Source of the DNA: Sphingomonas panacis
Lineage (GTDB): Bacteria; Pseudomonadota; Alphaproteobacteria; Sphingomonadales; Sphingomonadaceae
Assembly (NCBI RefSeq): GCF_001717955.1
Contig: NZ_CP014168.1
Span: 3,319,501-3,383,500, forward strand
Direction: 5' to 3'
DNA: 64,000 nt
Shown: one piece after another, positions 25,940 through 34,666 of the stretch
Position numbering within the stretch: position 1 is the first letter of the stretch
How the letters are laid out: each line of letters starts with the position of its first letter
Translations under genes and position numbers: made by a program
The notes under the pieces: generated by a model
The model's database searches: none
Seen by the model: only the letters and a program-made list of their open reading frames with translations
Told to the model about the DNA's origin: nothing

Positions 25940-26470
25940 TCAGGCGTTTTCAGCAGCTTTACGACGTGTGCGCTTCGCCGGGGCGGGTGTCGCGGTCCCG
26001 TCGCTGGCCGCGGGCGTTTCGGCGGGCGTCGCTGCGCCACCGCGACCCTTGCGGCCGAGGCCGATCCGCTGCGCCATTTCGCGGCGAGCGAGCGAATAGT
26101 TTTCCGACACCATCGGGTAGTCGGAACGCAGATTGTAGCGCTCGCGGTACTGCACGTCGGTCAGGCCGTGCGTCGAAAGATGACGGCGAAGCGTCTTGTA
26201 AGGCTTGCCGTCGATCATCGAGATGATGTGATCTTTCGAGGCAAGCGACTTGCGCACCGAGACCGCCGGCGTGAACTCTTCCGCAGGAGCAGCTTCACCG
26301 CCCGACGCGTCCGCTGCCGATGATCCTGAACCGAGCTCGACGATCGTGGTGTGCATCGTGCGCAGGAACGCCGGCACATCGTCAGCCGAGACGCGGTTGT
26401 TCTGATTGCCGAGCCACGCGATCGTCAGTTCGGTGGCGAGTTCGACGGGGTTCAGTGTTTCTTCTTCCAT
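25940..26470 (-). CDS. MucR/Ros-family transcriptional regulator lacking zinc-finger cysteines
   Basis: A 176-residue homologue of the MucR/Ros global regulators of alphaproteobacteria, which bind AT-rich DNA and control exopolysaccharide, motility and surface genes. The conserved DNA-binding core is clear: GKPYKTLRRHLSTHG, YRERYNLRSDYPMV and YSLARREMAQRIGLGRKGRG. The two cysteine positions of the Ros finger (C-x2-C) are Ser and Asp here (ISMIDGK), so only the two His remain. The N-terminus (VELATELTIAWLGNQNNRVS) matches the family's oligomerisation region. An acidic/Ala linker and an Ala/Thr/Pro tail are extra. The ATG at 26470-26468 was preferred over an upstream ATG at 26515; neither has a good ribosome site. 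AT-rich sequence just upstream could be an autoregulatory site. Confidence 0.88.
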   Translation of the reverse strand: MEEETLNPVELATELTIAWLGNQNNRVSADDVPAFLRTMHTTIVELGSGSSAADASGGEAAPAEEFTPAVSVRKSLASKDHIISMIDGKPYKTLRRHLSTHGLTDVQYRERYNLRSDYPMVSENYSLARREMAQRIGLGRKGRGGAATPAETPAASDGTATPAPAKRTRRKAAENA

Positions 26471-26673
26471 ATCAGTATGTCCGTATATATTGCTGCGATG
26501 TTTCGCTGCGACCAAAGGGGATATCCAGTATTGGACAACTCCGCTCTGACGAAGAATCGCGATCAGCGCAAATCTTCGTTTGAAACGGCACCTTCGAAGC
26601 TGCCGTTTGCCGCGTCGTCGCCATGCATCAAACGACTATCCTTAAAGATAGCGTGCCGGCGGCAGGCGCCGCT

Positions 26674-26698
26674 GATGATGATGATGATGATGATGAGC
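26674..26698. repeat. GAT trinucleotide microsatellite
   Basis: A run of about eight consecutive TGA/GAT units between a GC-rich flank and GCTT. Such simple repeats are unusual in this high-GC genome and are prone to slippage. No gene over it is supported, so any phase-variation role is speculative. Confidence 0.8.
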
Positions 26699-27158
26699 TT
26701 ACGCCGTTACTCGGTCGTCAACGCGTCTGGGTTAACGGTGAAACATACCCGAGGCCCACATCCGGCTCTTCAGCCGCACATGGGGCATCCGCGACCCGCG
26801 CCGACCTCGAACACCACTCGCGACGACGATCCTGCTCATGCTGAAGTACCGGCCGTGCCGACGCGTGGATACGATAAGATGTCGCCAATTGCCGCTGCCG
26901 CTCAACGGGATGGCGTGGCCGCTGCCGAGATTTTCGGAATGGTTATCGGAATTAACGATTGGTAAATGTGTGCGGTCGCTGCGACGGCGGGCGTAGCGAT
27001 GTCGTCGCGAGCATTCGCGGCGAAGGTTCTGCCAGCGATGTAACCGGGGCAGATCGTGACGGGTTTCACAGCGGCGCCGATCCCGGCGCAATAACGGGTA
27101 TCGGCGTTGTGGGTGATCGTCTCTTCCCGCCCTCGATCTTCAACTCCACGGGCCGAAC

Positions 27159-27192
27159 GGTCGGGAGGAACGCATCCGCGTTCCTCCCGACC
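27159..27192 (-). terminator. Perfect 15-bp hairpin downstream of His/Arg-rich protein gene
   Basis: GGTCGGGAGGAACGC, loop ATCC, then the exact complement. On the minus strand it lies 9 bases after the stop of the small secreted protein gene, so it probably ends that transcript. No T-run follows, so termination may rely on stem stability or the structure may protect the 3' end. Confidence 0.6.
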
Positions 27193-27201
27193 GGCTCTTC
27201 A

Positions 27202-27498
27202 TCAGCGGCAGATGCGAACGCGGCGATGATGGCGCCATTCGGTGCGGCACTGCTGGCGACCATGGTTCCAGCCGCGGCGATCATTGCGGCCGTAGCTGCG
27301 GCGGTCGTCCCGGCGATCACGCATATCGCCGCGATGCTCGCGCTGACCATGATCGTCGCGCATGTCGCCACCGCGATGATCCATGCGATGCTCGCCACGC
27401 GGTGCGTACGGTCCGGTGTTCATCTGGGCCGATGCGGCACCTGAGACGCCGATGCCAGCAACCATCAGAGCGGCAGCGACGATATGGGTGATCTTCAT
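27202..27498 (-). CDS. Small secreted Arg/His/Asp-rich protein
   Basis: A 98-residue exported protein with signal peptide (THIVAAALMVAGIGVSGAAS, cleavage after ASA near residue 23). The mature part is dominated by Arg, Asp, His and Gly (MDHRGGDMRDDHGQREHRGD) and ends QQCRTEWRHHRRVRICR, a two-Cys C-terminal motif recurrent in short sphingomonad periplasmic proteins of unknown role. The ATG at 27498-27496 has AGAGGA upstream. The composition suggests metal or polyanion binding in the periplasm, but that is inference. A longer plus-strand frame over this gene is its antisense shadow. Confidence 0.7.
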   Translation of the reverse strand: MKITHIVAAALMVAGIGVSGAASAQMNTGPYAPRGEHRMDHRGGDMRDDHGQREHRGDMRDRRDDRRSYGRNDRRGWNHGRQQCRTEWRHHRRVRICR

Positions 27499-27782
27499 AT
27501 GAAATCCTCTCGACCCGGATGGGCCTGTCGAGGAGATACGATCGGCAGGCGGCATGGTTGCTGAACGGGATCACAGGACGATGTTCAGGCAGCACATGGT
27601 TTCCCAATGCGTCGCTCGCTTGTACGATGCTCGGGCAAGCATGGTTTTGAGGAACACTGCCCGCGACTGGATAGATCGACGAACGCCGGCTGATCGACTT
27701 TGGCAATGATCGCCCGGCCGATACATGCGGTAAAGATTGTGCTGGCCGGCGTCTTGCGGCCACTTCAAGGATGGACGACGTG

Positions 27783-29819
27783 ATGACCAACCCTCTGCTC
27801 GATACGCTGGTGCTGCCGCGCTTCGATGCGATCCGGCCCGAGCAGATCGAACCCGCGCTGGACGCGCTGATCGCCGAGCATGAGTCCGTCGTGCGCAGCG
27901 TGATCGCGCGCGATGCGCGTAGCTTCACGGAGGTGTGGATGCCGCTGGAGCGCGCTGAGACCGCGATCGACGCCATGTGGTCGACGGTCTCGCATCTCCA
28001 TGGTGTCGCCGACTCGCCCGAACTGCGGGCCGCGTATGCGGCTGGCCAAGAGCGGCTGGTCGAGAACCGGTTGCAGGTCATGCAGAATCAGGCGCTGTAC
28101 GAGGCGCTGGTCGCCCTGACCGCAACCGACGACTTCGCCGCCCGGCCCCAGACGGATCGCGCCGCCGTGGAGCATATCGTCCGCGATTTTCGCCTGTCGG
28201 GCGTGGCGCTGGACGCAGAGCGGCGTGCACGCTTTGCGGCGGTTTCAGTCGAATTGTCCAACCTCTCGACGGCCTTCGGCAATGCCGTACTCGATGCGAC
28301 CGACGCCTGGTTCGAGCATGTCGAGGATGCCGCGCTGCTCGCCGGGATTTCCGACACCGACATCGCGATCTTCGCCGAAGCGGCGAAGGCGCGCGGTCTC
28401 ACCGGCTGGGCGATAACACTGCAGGCCCCAAGTGTAAGCGCCGTCCTGACCTTTGCCGAGAACCGCGACCTGCGGGCGCGAGTCTACCGCGCGTTTGGCA
28501 CGCGCGCGTCGGACGAAGGGCCGCACGCCGGCCAGTTCGACAATTCGGCACGGATCGCTGCGCTGCTCGATCTACGACGCGAGGCGGCGGAGCTGCTCGG
28601 CTTCCCCGATCCGGTCGCATGGTCGCTCGCGACCAAGATGGCGCCGGATGCCGGCCAGGTGCTGGCATTCCTGCGCGATCTGGGCCGCCGCGCGAAGCCT
28701 GCCGCCGAACGCGAGTTCGCTGAGCTTGCCACCTTCGCTGCCGAGCAGCTCGGGATCGACGCGCTGCAGTCCTGGGACGTGGCCTTCACCTCCGATCGAC
28801 TGCGGGCGGCCCGCTATGCGGTGGATGAGAAGGAAGTCCGTGCCTATTTCCCGGTCGAGCGCGTGATCGCTGGGTGGCAGCAGCTGCTCGAACGGCTGTT
28901 CGGTATCCGGCTGGTCGCCCGCGCGGACGTACCCGTCTATCACCCGGATGCCTGCTATTATGATGTGATGGACGACAACGGCGCGGTGTTCGCGGGGGTC
29001 TATCTCGATCTCCATGCCCGCGCCGGCAAGCGCAGCGGCGCGTGGATGGCGCAGGCGCGCCCGCGACTGAACGACGGCAATGTCCACAGGGTGCCGGTGG
29101 CCTATCTCGTCTGCAACTTCGCGCCGAAGACCGAAGACAGGCCGTCGCTGCTCAGCCATAACGAAGTCGTCACCCTGCTGCACGAAACCGGGCATTGCCT
29201 GCACCACCTGTTCACGCGCGTCGATCGCCCGAACATCGCTGGGACCAGCGGCTTCGAATGGGACGCTGTCGAACTGCCGAGCCAGCTGATGGAGGATTTC
29301 GCCTGGGATCGCGACGTGCTGCGCGGCATGTCCGGGCAGTATCAGACCGGCGCGCCGTTGCCCGATGCACTGTTCGACAAGCTGATCGCCGCCCGCCGCT
29401 TCCTGTCGGGCATGGCAGTCGTACGCCAGATCGAATTCGCGCTGTTCGATCTGCTGCTGCACCTCGGCACGCTGGGCACGAATCCGATCGAGGTTATCGA
29501 GGCGGTGCGCGACGAGGTATCGGTGGTCCGCCCGCCGGCCTGGCACCGGTTCCCCCATGCGTTCGGCCATATCTTCGCGGGCGGCTATGCTTCGGGCTAC
29601 TACAGCTATCTCTGGGCGGAAGTGCTCGCCGCAGATGGCTTCCAACGCTTCGCCGAGGCTGGCCTGATCGACCGCACAACCGCTGCCAGCTTCCGCGACG
29701 AGGTGCTCGCGCGGGGCGCCAGCCGTCCGGCGGCAGAGAGCTTCCGCGCGTTTCGCGGGCGTGACGCCGATCCGCAGGCTATGCTGGTCCGGCACGGATT
29801 GGCCGCCGATGCCCACTGA
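27783..29819 (+). CDS. M3-family oligopeptidase (oligopeptidase A/peptidyl-dipeptidase type)
   Basis: A 678-residue zinc metallopeptidase of family M3 that degrades short peptides, usually in the cytoplasm. The active-site helix is [15 protein letters not shown] (HExxH at about residue 466), followed by the third ligand region [19 protein letters not shown], as in Dcp/PrlC. The C-terminal [20 protein letters not shown] is also typical. No signal peptide is visible. Two in-frame ATGs are possible, 27771 and 27783. The AAGGA before the first ATG is better spaced for 27783, so that start is given. Its 3' end overlaps the PLP enzyme gene by 11 bases, suggesting a peptide/amino-acid catabolic operon. 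Confidence 0.92.
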   Translation: MTNPLLDTLVLPRFDAIRPEQIEPALDALIAEHESVVRSVIARDARSFTEVWMPLERAETAIDAMWSTVSHLHGVADSPELRAAYAAGQERLVENRLQVMQNQALYEALVALTATDDFAARPQTDRAAVEHIVRDFRLSGVALDAERRARFAAVSVELSNLSTAFGNAVLDATDAWFEHVEDAALLAGISDTDIAIFAEAAKARGLTGWAITLQAPSVSAVLTFAENRDLRARVYRAFGTRASDEGPHAGQFDNSARIAALLDLRREAAELLGFPDPVAWSLATKMAPDAGQVLAFLRDLGRRAKPAAEREFAELATFAAEQLGIDALQSWDVAFTSDRLRAARYAVDEKEVRAYFPVERVIAGWQQLLERLFGIRLVARADVPVYHPDACYYDVMDDNGAVFAGVYLDLHARAGKRSGAWMAQARPRLNDGNVHRVPVAYLVCNFAPKTEDRPSLLSHNEVVTLLHETGHCLHHLFTRVDRPNIAGTSGFEWDAVELPSQLMEDFAWDRDVLRGMSGQYQTGAPLPDALFDKLIAARRFLSGMAVVRQIEFALFDLLLHLGTLGTNPIEVIEAVRDEVSVVRPPAWHRFPHAFGHIFAGGYASGYYSYLWAEVLAADGFQRFAEAGLIDRTTAASFRDEVLARGASRPAAESFRAFRGRDADPQAMLVRHGLAADAH

Positions 29820-30891
29820 TCGCGAGGATGCTGCCGTCCGCGCCTGGCGGACCGAGGCGATCCGGCGGATCGAGGCGGATTACAACCGTTCGGCCGATAC
29901 CCATCTGATCCGGCTGGATCTGCCGCGCTATCCCGGCATCACCTTGTATCTGAAGGACGAGAGCAGTCATCCCACCGGCAGCCTGAAGCACCGGCTGGCC
30001 CGCTCGCTGTTCCTCTATGCGCTGTGCAATGGCTGGATCGGGCGCGATACCGTGGTGATCGAAGCCTCCTCGGGCTCGACCGCGGTGAGCGAAGCCTATT
30101 TCGCCCGGATGCTGGGGCTGCGCTTCATCGCCGTCGTCCCTGCCACCACCGCTGCGCCCAAGCTGGACGCAATCCGCTTCCACGGCGGCGACATCCACGC
30201 GGTCGATGATCCGCGCACTGTCTATGACGTTGCGCACCGGCTCGCGGCGGAAACCGGTGGCCATTATCTCGACCAGTTCACCTATGCCGAACGTGCGACC
30301 GACTGGCGCGGCAACAACAACATCGCGGAGAGCATCTTCGCCCAGATGGCTGCCGAGGAACATCCCGTTCCGTCCTGGATCGTGTGTGGCGCAGGCACCG
30401 GCGGCACCTCAGCAACCGTCGGCCGCTATATCCGCTATCAGCGGCACGCGACGCGCCTGTGCGTCGCGGACCCGGTCCATTCGGTGTTCCACCGCCACTT
30501 CGCGGATCGTACCGCCGTGTCACTTCCGGAAGGATGCGCGAGCTACATTGAGGGGATCGGCCGGCCGCGCGTCGAGCCCAGCTTCGTCCCGACCGTGATC
30601 GACCGTATGATCGCGGTCGATGACGCCGAGAGCATCGGGGCGATGCGTGCCCTCTCGACGCGCCTGGGGCGGCGGGTCGGCGGATCGACCGGCACGAACC
30701 TCGCGGCCTGCCGGTTGTTGATCGACGAGATGGCGGCGCGCGGGGAGACAGGCTCAGTCGTGACGATCCTGTGCGATGGCGGCGAGCGCTATACCTGCAC
30801 CTACTACGAGGATACTTGGCTCGCCGGACGAAACATCACATGGCACGACCATAACAATCGTATCGCGCTTCTTTTCTCCGCGGATCGCTAA
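29809..30891 (+). CDS. PLP-dependent cysteine synthase/cysteine desulfhydrase-family protein
   Basis: A 360-residue fold-type II PLP enzyme. The PLP lysine lies in [16 protein letters not shown] (Lys about 60). [20 protein letters not shown] is the substrate-binding loop, [15 protein letters not shown] holds the phosphate-binding glycines, and the C-terminus has [11 protein letters not shown]. The pattern resembles the Cds1-type L-cysteine desulfhydrases and cysteine synthase-like proteins rather than classical CysK/CysM, so the direction of the reaction is uncertain. The ATG at 29809 overlaps the end of the oligopeptidase gene by 11 bases, and coupling to peptide breakdown is likely. Confidence 0.85.
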   Translation: MPTDREDAAVRAWRTEAIRRIEADYNRSADTHLIRLDLPRYPGITLYLKDESSHPTGSLKHRLARSLFLYALCNGWIGRDTVVIEASSGSTAVSEAYFARMLGLRFIAVVPATTAAPKLDAIRFHGGDIHAVDDPRTVYDVAHRLAAETGGHYLDQFTYAERATDWRGNNNIAESIFAQMAAEEHPVPSWIVCGAGTGGTSATVGRYIRYQRHATRLCVADPVHSVFHRHFADRTAVSLPEGCASYIEGIGRPRVEPSFVPTVIDRMIAVDDAESIGAMRALSTRLGRRVGGSTGTNLAACRLLIDEMAARGETGSVVTILCDGGERYTCTYYEDTWLAGRNITWHDHNNRIALLFSADR

Positions 30892-30929
30892 CCCAAACGA
30901 ATGTGTTCTTGGCGACGTCCCCTCAGGCG

Positions 30930-30956
30930 CATGGATGACGTCGTCGAACATCCATG
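30930..30956. terminator. Inverted repeat between convergent genes
   Basis: CATGGATG, an 11-base spacer, then CATCCATG, in the 174-base gap between the plus-strand PLP enzyme gene and the minus-strand TonB receptor gene. Its location between converging 3' ends fits a bidirectional transcription end, although no T-runs follow. Confidence 0.4.
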
Positions 30957-31065
30957 TACGATGAGGGGATGGCGCCGTCAGAAAGTCCGCGCCCGTCAGC
31001 TTCGACCATAATCCAAGGCACGCTTATTGAGCCGTTCGACGGTCCCACTGCGGCTCCGAAATGTT

Positions 31066-33444
31066 CTAAAAACCTATACGCGTGCGAACACCGAAGTAGC
31101 GGCGGGAGTTGCGCGGCAGGAGTTGCGCCACCGCCTGACTGTTTGAGCTTCCGGTGTACCCCAGAGACGTCGCATATGCCTGATCGAACAGGTTGTTCAC
31201 GAAGAAAGCCACCCGGAAGTTGCCGTCTTTACGGCCATCGATCCCGATACTGCCGTTCACCACGCCGTAGGCATTTTGATACGAAATCGGGCTGCCGAGC
31301 AGATCGAGCTTGGTCTGACTCTGATGAGCGAATTCGGCTGTGATAAAGCCATCGAATGGCGCGGATGGAAATTCGACGTCATAGGTTCCAGCGATATTGT
31401 ACTTGAACTTCGGGGCGTTGGCGAGTTGCGCGCCCGAAAGGTTCTGAAAGGTGGTCGTACCGACCGGAAGGCATCCTTGCGCAGCCGTTTGACCGCCGTA
31501 GCATGGGGCGTTGGGAAACTCGCGGATCTTGGCGTCCGTATACGCGGCCGACGCATCGATACGGAGCAATCGTGTCGGTTTGGCGGACAGCTCTGCCTCG
31601 ACGCCGCGGCTGCGTAACTTGCCGACATTGCTGAGCTGCGGATTGACGGTGCCGTCGGGTAGCGTGACGGCCCCTTGGGCTTGGAAATCCTTGAAGTCTG
31701 TCCAGAACCCTGTGACGTTGAGTTGAACCTTGTTGTCGAGAAAGCGGCTCTTCACGCCGACTTCATACGCGTTGCTGGTTTCTGGACGTACCGGGTTTGC
31801 AGCGCGTGTCGGGCTGAAGCCTGTGCTGATGTCGAAGCCTTGGCCTTTGTATCCCGTCGAATAGGAGGCGTAGGCCATGATGGTGTCGGACAGATCCTGG
31901 CGAAGCGAAACCTTGTAGGTTACCGCGTTGTCGCTGTCCTTGCCGCGACACAGCGTCAAACACGAGGCGTTATTGGCGACCGGAGCGGCACCCGCCGTGA
32001 CGTTCTGGAAGGTCGCGCCGATCGTCTCTCGGTTGAAGCGCAGACCGCCATCGATATGCGTCGTGTCGGTGATGTTGTAGGTCAACTGACCAAAGGCAGC
32101 GAATGTCTCCGTGGTCGCACTGGCGACCCAAGCGGTTGCGGCGTTCGGCCCGCGGCTATAGTTCCGGCTGGTATCACCGTTCGCATAGAAGAGGGCGAGA
32201 AGGTAATCGAGCTTTCGTCTTCCGGACGATACGAGGCGTAGTTCCTGCGTGAAGTTTTTCGCGTGAAAGCTTGCTCGTGCCGCTGATCCGTTCGGAAGCA
32301 CTGGACTGGCAGGGTTGGTGGGGACCAGAAGCGTCGGCGAGCCAAGCGTATCCAAATCTTCGATAAAGCGGAACCGCCAATCCTGATACGCCGTAATGGA
32401 GATCAGGTTGGCGCCGCCCAGATCGAGGGTGGCGCGTCCCGTGAACATCGCTTGTTTGCTGTGGTTCTCGGGTTCCGTGTCCAGCCTGATACGATAGTTG
32501 CTGTCGGATGGCGTGATGCCGACGATCGAAGCTGCAATCGGCGCGCCGAAAACGGATGCGCCAGGATTCACGCTACGGAAGGTACGGACTTGCCCATCCG
32601 TCTTGGTGTTTGTGTAAGATCCGGTCAACGCGATGTTGAGGTTGCTGACGGGATCCAAGTCGATCCGGGCGCGGGCACCATAACTGCGCTCGCCGTTGAG
32701 GTCATGGCCCGTGTTCAGATTCTTGATGTAACCGTCGCGGTCATCGTAGAATGCGTTCAGTCTGAACCCGATACCCTGCGCGACGGGGCCAGAGATCATG
32801 CCCTCGACGCGGTATTGTTGATCGGTAGTCGCGACCGCACCGACCGAGCCGGTGAGCGTAGACGTCGGCCCTTGCGTTACGATGTTGATGACACCGGCTG
32901 AGGCGTTCTTTCCGAACAAGGTGCCTTGTGGACCACGCAGCACCTCCAGACGCGCGATATCGTTAAGCCCGGAGAATGCCTGCGCTTGCTGGAGCAGGGC
33001 GACATCATCCACGACGATGGCGACGCTTGGCTCGATACCTATGCTGAACGAGAAGGTCCCGATCCCGCGCAGGTTGATGCTATTGCCGGTCGCGTTCGTG
33101 TTTTCGGTGATCGTAAGGCTTGGTGATACCCGCGCTACGTCCGTGATTGCGGCGACGCCCCGGGTCTCCAACTGATCGGCCGTAATGGCGGTTACAGCAA
33201 CCGGAACGCGTTGCAGGCTCTGCTCGCGCTTCTGCGCGGTGACCACGATGTCTTCCAGCGTACCCTCCTCCTGCGGAGCTTCCGAGGCGCTGAATCCTTG
33301 TTGCTGGCCCGGCGGGGCGAAAGGGCTGGCGACGGGGGCAGATGGGGCAGGGGCGGTCGGCGAAACGGCGCCCGCCTGCCCTAGAGCCGGTGATGCGAAA
33401 CCAACCAGCGCCGCTGACGCCAAAAGAATATGCTTGATGCGCAT
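31066..33444 (-). CDS. TonB-dependent outer-membrane receptor (first of the uronate island)
   Basis: A 792-residue receptor. After a signal peptide (IKHILLASAALVGFASPALG) and a Pro/Ala-rich linker comes the TonB box region EDIVVTAQKREQSLQRVPVA. The plug domain (about 80-200) has LEVLRGPQGTLFGKNASAGV, and the rest is a 22-strand barrel ending in the terminal Phe of RTRIGF. It takes up a substrate too large for porins, energised by TonB. The start has AGGAGGGGG eight bases upstream. It is divergent from the GntR regulator and near GH2, ExuT-like and UxuA genes, so an oligouronide or related glycan is a reasonable guess. The VTAQKR subtype is also common for other substrates. Confidence 0.92.
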   Translation of the reverse strand: MRIKHILLASAALVGFASPALGQAGAVSPTAPAPSAPVASPFAPPGQQQGFSASEAPQEEGTLEDIVVTAQKREQSLQRVPVAVTAITADQLETRGVAAITDVARVSPSLTITENTNATGNSINLRGIGTFSFSIGIEPSVAIVVDDVALLQQAQAFSGLNDIARLEVLRGPQGTLFGKNASAGVINIVTQGPTSTLTGSVGAVATTDQQYRVEGMISGPVAQGIGFRLNAFYDDRDGYIKNLNTGHDLNGERSYGARARIDLDPVSNLNIALTGSYTNTKTDGQVRTFRSVNPGASVFGAPIAASIVGITPSDSNYRIRLDTEPENHSKQAMFTGRATLDLGGANLISITAYQDWRFRFIEDLDTLGSPTLLVPTNPASPVLPNGSAARASFHAKNFTQELRLVSSGRRKLDYLLALFYANGDTSRNYSRGPNAATAWVASATTETFAAFGQLTYNITDTTHIDGGLRFNRETIGATFQNVTAGAAPVANNASCLTLCRGKDSDNAVTYKVSLRQDLSDTIMAYASYSTGYKGQGFDISTGFSPTRAANPVRPETSNAYEVGVKSRFLDNKVQLNVTGFWTDFKDFQAQGAVTLPDGTVNPQLSNVGKLRSRGVEAELSAKPTRLLRIDASAAYTDAKIREFPNAPCYGGQTAAQGCLPVGTTTFQNLSGAQLANAPKFKYNIAGTYDVEFPSAPFDGFITAEFAHQSQTKLDLLGSPISYQNAYGVVNGSIGIDGRKDGNFRVAFFVNNLFDQAYATSLGYTGSSNSQAVAQLLPRNSRRYFGVRTRIGF

Positions 33445-33794
33445 AAAACCCCCTCCTGATTGTCAACCATTGATACGGTTGCCTTTATCTGTCTGGCCAA
33501 TGCAGATAAATATGCACGGGTCAAGGGCGAGCAGCCGCGCTCTCAACCTACATGGTAATAGAACTGGCCGCTGGTCTGACCGGTCGGAACGCGTAACGAG
33601 GTTCGATACGAGCTGTCGGGATATTCCGGCGGGAATCGGCGCGTAGCGCTTCAGCGATGCCTGATTTTCGATGCGGCAGTTGCCTGCAGCCGGACTTCGC
33701 AGCGACTGGGAGTGCCTGCCCTTACGCCCGACGTTATAGCTTCGCGACGGAGATGTGGTAGTGGCCAATCAGCTACCAACGACGAGTATTTTGT
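33445..33794. other. Divergent control region between TonB receptor and GntR regulator
   Basis: A 350-base non-coding region that must hold both promoters. It contains three symmetric or shared elements: ATTGATACGGTTGCC at 33469-33483 (close to one upstream of the broken TonB receptor at 40546-40561), TGGTCTGACCG at 33572-33582 (near the FadR-type TGGT-N3-ACCA form), and TGGTAG-N11-CTACCA at 33756-33778. A 101-codon minus-strand frame (33463-33768) lacks a ribosome site and family and is not called. Confidence 0.55.
33756..33778. promoter_or_regulatory. Candidate operator upstream of GntR regulator
   Basis: A perfect inverted repeat, TGGTAG, 11 bases, CTACCA, ending 16 bases before the gntR-like ATG, where binding would block its own expression. 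Autoregulation is inferred from position only. The spacing is wider than usual for FadR-type sites. Confidence 0.4.
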
Positions 33795-34574
33795 ATGGCC
33801 ACGCGCCTGAACGCGGCACTTCCTTCATCATCGGCAAATAGCGAACGGCTGTATCAGCGGCTGGCTCGGATGCTGATCGACGAGATGGCCTCCGGACGCT
33901 ACAAAGTCGGCGATCGACTCCCCGCCGAACGGGAGCTTTCGATAGAACATAACATGAGCCGTCCCGCCGTCCGAGAGGCGCTGATCGCACTGGAAGTTCA
34001 AGGTTTCATTGAAGTTCGCGTAGGTGCCGGAGCGTTTGTGCGCCGGCTGCCCGGAGACAGCGACGATCGTCCTCAGTTTGCGGTAACAGCCTTCGAGCTG
34101 ACTGAGGCACGCATGGTTTTTGAAGGAGAGTCCGCGGCTCTTGCTGCCGTACACATCGGTGACGACGAACTGGCTGAACTTGAGAAACTTGTTGAACAGA
34201 TCAAAGACGCCCCGTTTGACGCAGCAGAAGATGCTGACCGATCGTTCCATTTCGTAATTGCCAAGGCGACGCGTAATACGGCGATACAGATGACGATTGA
34301 AGAATTTTGGCGCATCCGCTCTACGTCGCCCGAATGCACGCTCCTCCATGACAAAGCCCGTACTGCCAATGTGCGACCTGTAATCGAGGAGCATAATGCG
34401 ATTCTTGCTGCATTGCGCGAGCGAAATCCCGCCGCTGCCCGTGTGGCAATGCGAGCACACCTTGCCGCGGTGATGGATCATTTGTTGTTCCAGACTGAGG
34501 AGCGCGCGATTGAAGAGGCTCGCAAAGCTGTTGCCAACACGCGCGCGCGATACCGGGCGGCGGCGCACGTCTAG
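33795..34574 (+). CDS. FadR-subfamily GntR transcriptional regulator
   Basis: A 259-residue regulator. The N-terminal winged helix (YKVGDRLPAERELSIEHNMS, RPAVREALIALEVQGFIEVR, VGAGAFV) covers residues 18-85. An all-helical FCD effector domain follows (about 98-240), with metal-ligand candidates in DRSFHFVIAKATRN, IEEHNAILAALRERN and ARVAMRAHL. This architecture includes UxuR/ExuR-type hexuronate regulators. Beside GH2, ExuT-like and uxuA genes it most likely represses the uronate genes until a sugar acid binds. The ATG at 33795 fits the domain start. Confidence 0.88.
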   Translation: MATRLNAALPSSSANSERLYQRLARMLIDEMASGRYKVGDRLPAERELSIEHNMSRPAVREALIALEVQGFIEVRVGAGAFVRRLPGDSDDRPQFAVTAFELTEARMVFEGESAALAAVHIGDDELAELEKLVEQIKDAPFDAAEDADRSFHFVIAKATRNTAIQMTIEEFWRIRSTSPECTLLHDKARTANVRPVIEEHNAILAALRERNPAAARVAMRAHLAAVMDHLLFQTEERAIEEARKAVANTRARYRAAAHV

Positions 34575-34666
34575 GCATTGGCGTCGGCGAGAAGCTGGCT
34601 GGCAGGTTGTGGGCACTGGTAAGGCCGGTTCATCGCTGTTATGCCTCTCTCAAAATGGAGAGGCTG

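Larger units (their letters stand above)
26471..27201. other. Gene-poor stretch with GAT microsatellite
   Basis: About 730 bases with no confidently supported gene. Overlapping short frames exist on both strands. One (26623-26844, plus) would encode 73 residues with a run of seven Asp from the GAT repeat; another, in the next frame, reads the same repeat as poly-Met. Neither has a convincing ribosome site or a known domain, so neither is called. The stretch ends in a long perfect hairpin at 27159-27192. The AT-rich first 90 bases probably hold the mucR promoter. Confidence 0.5.

Noticed and set aside
26959-27444. 161-codon plus-strand frame with hydrophobic Ala-rich C-terminal half
   Set aside because: The hydrophobic part is the antisense of the Arg/His-rich minus-strand gene, which has a signal peptide and ribosome site.
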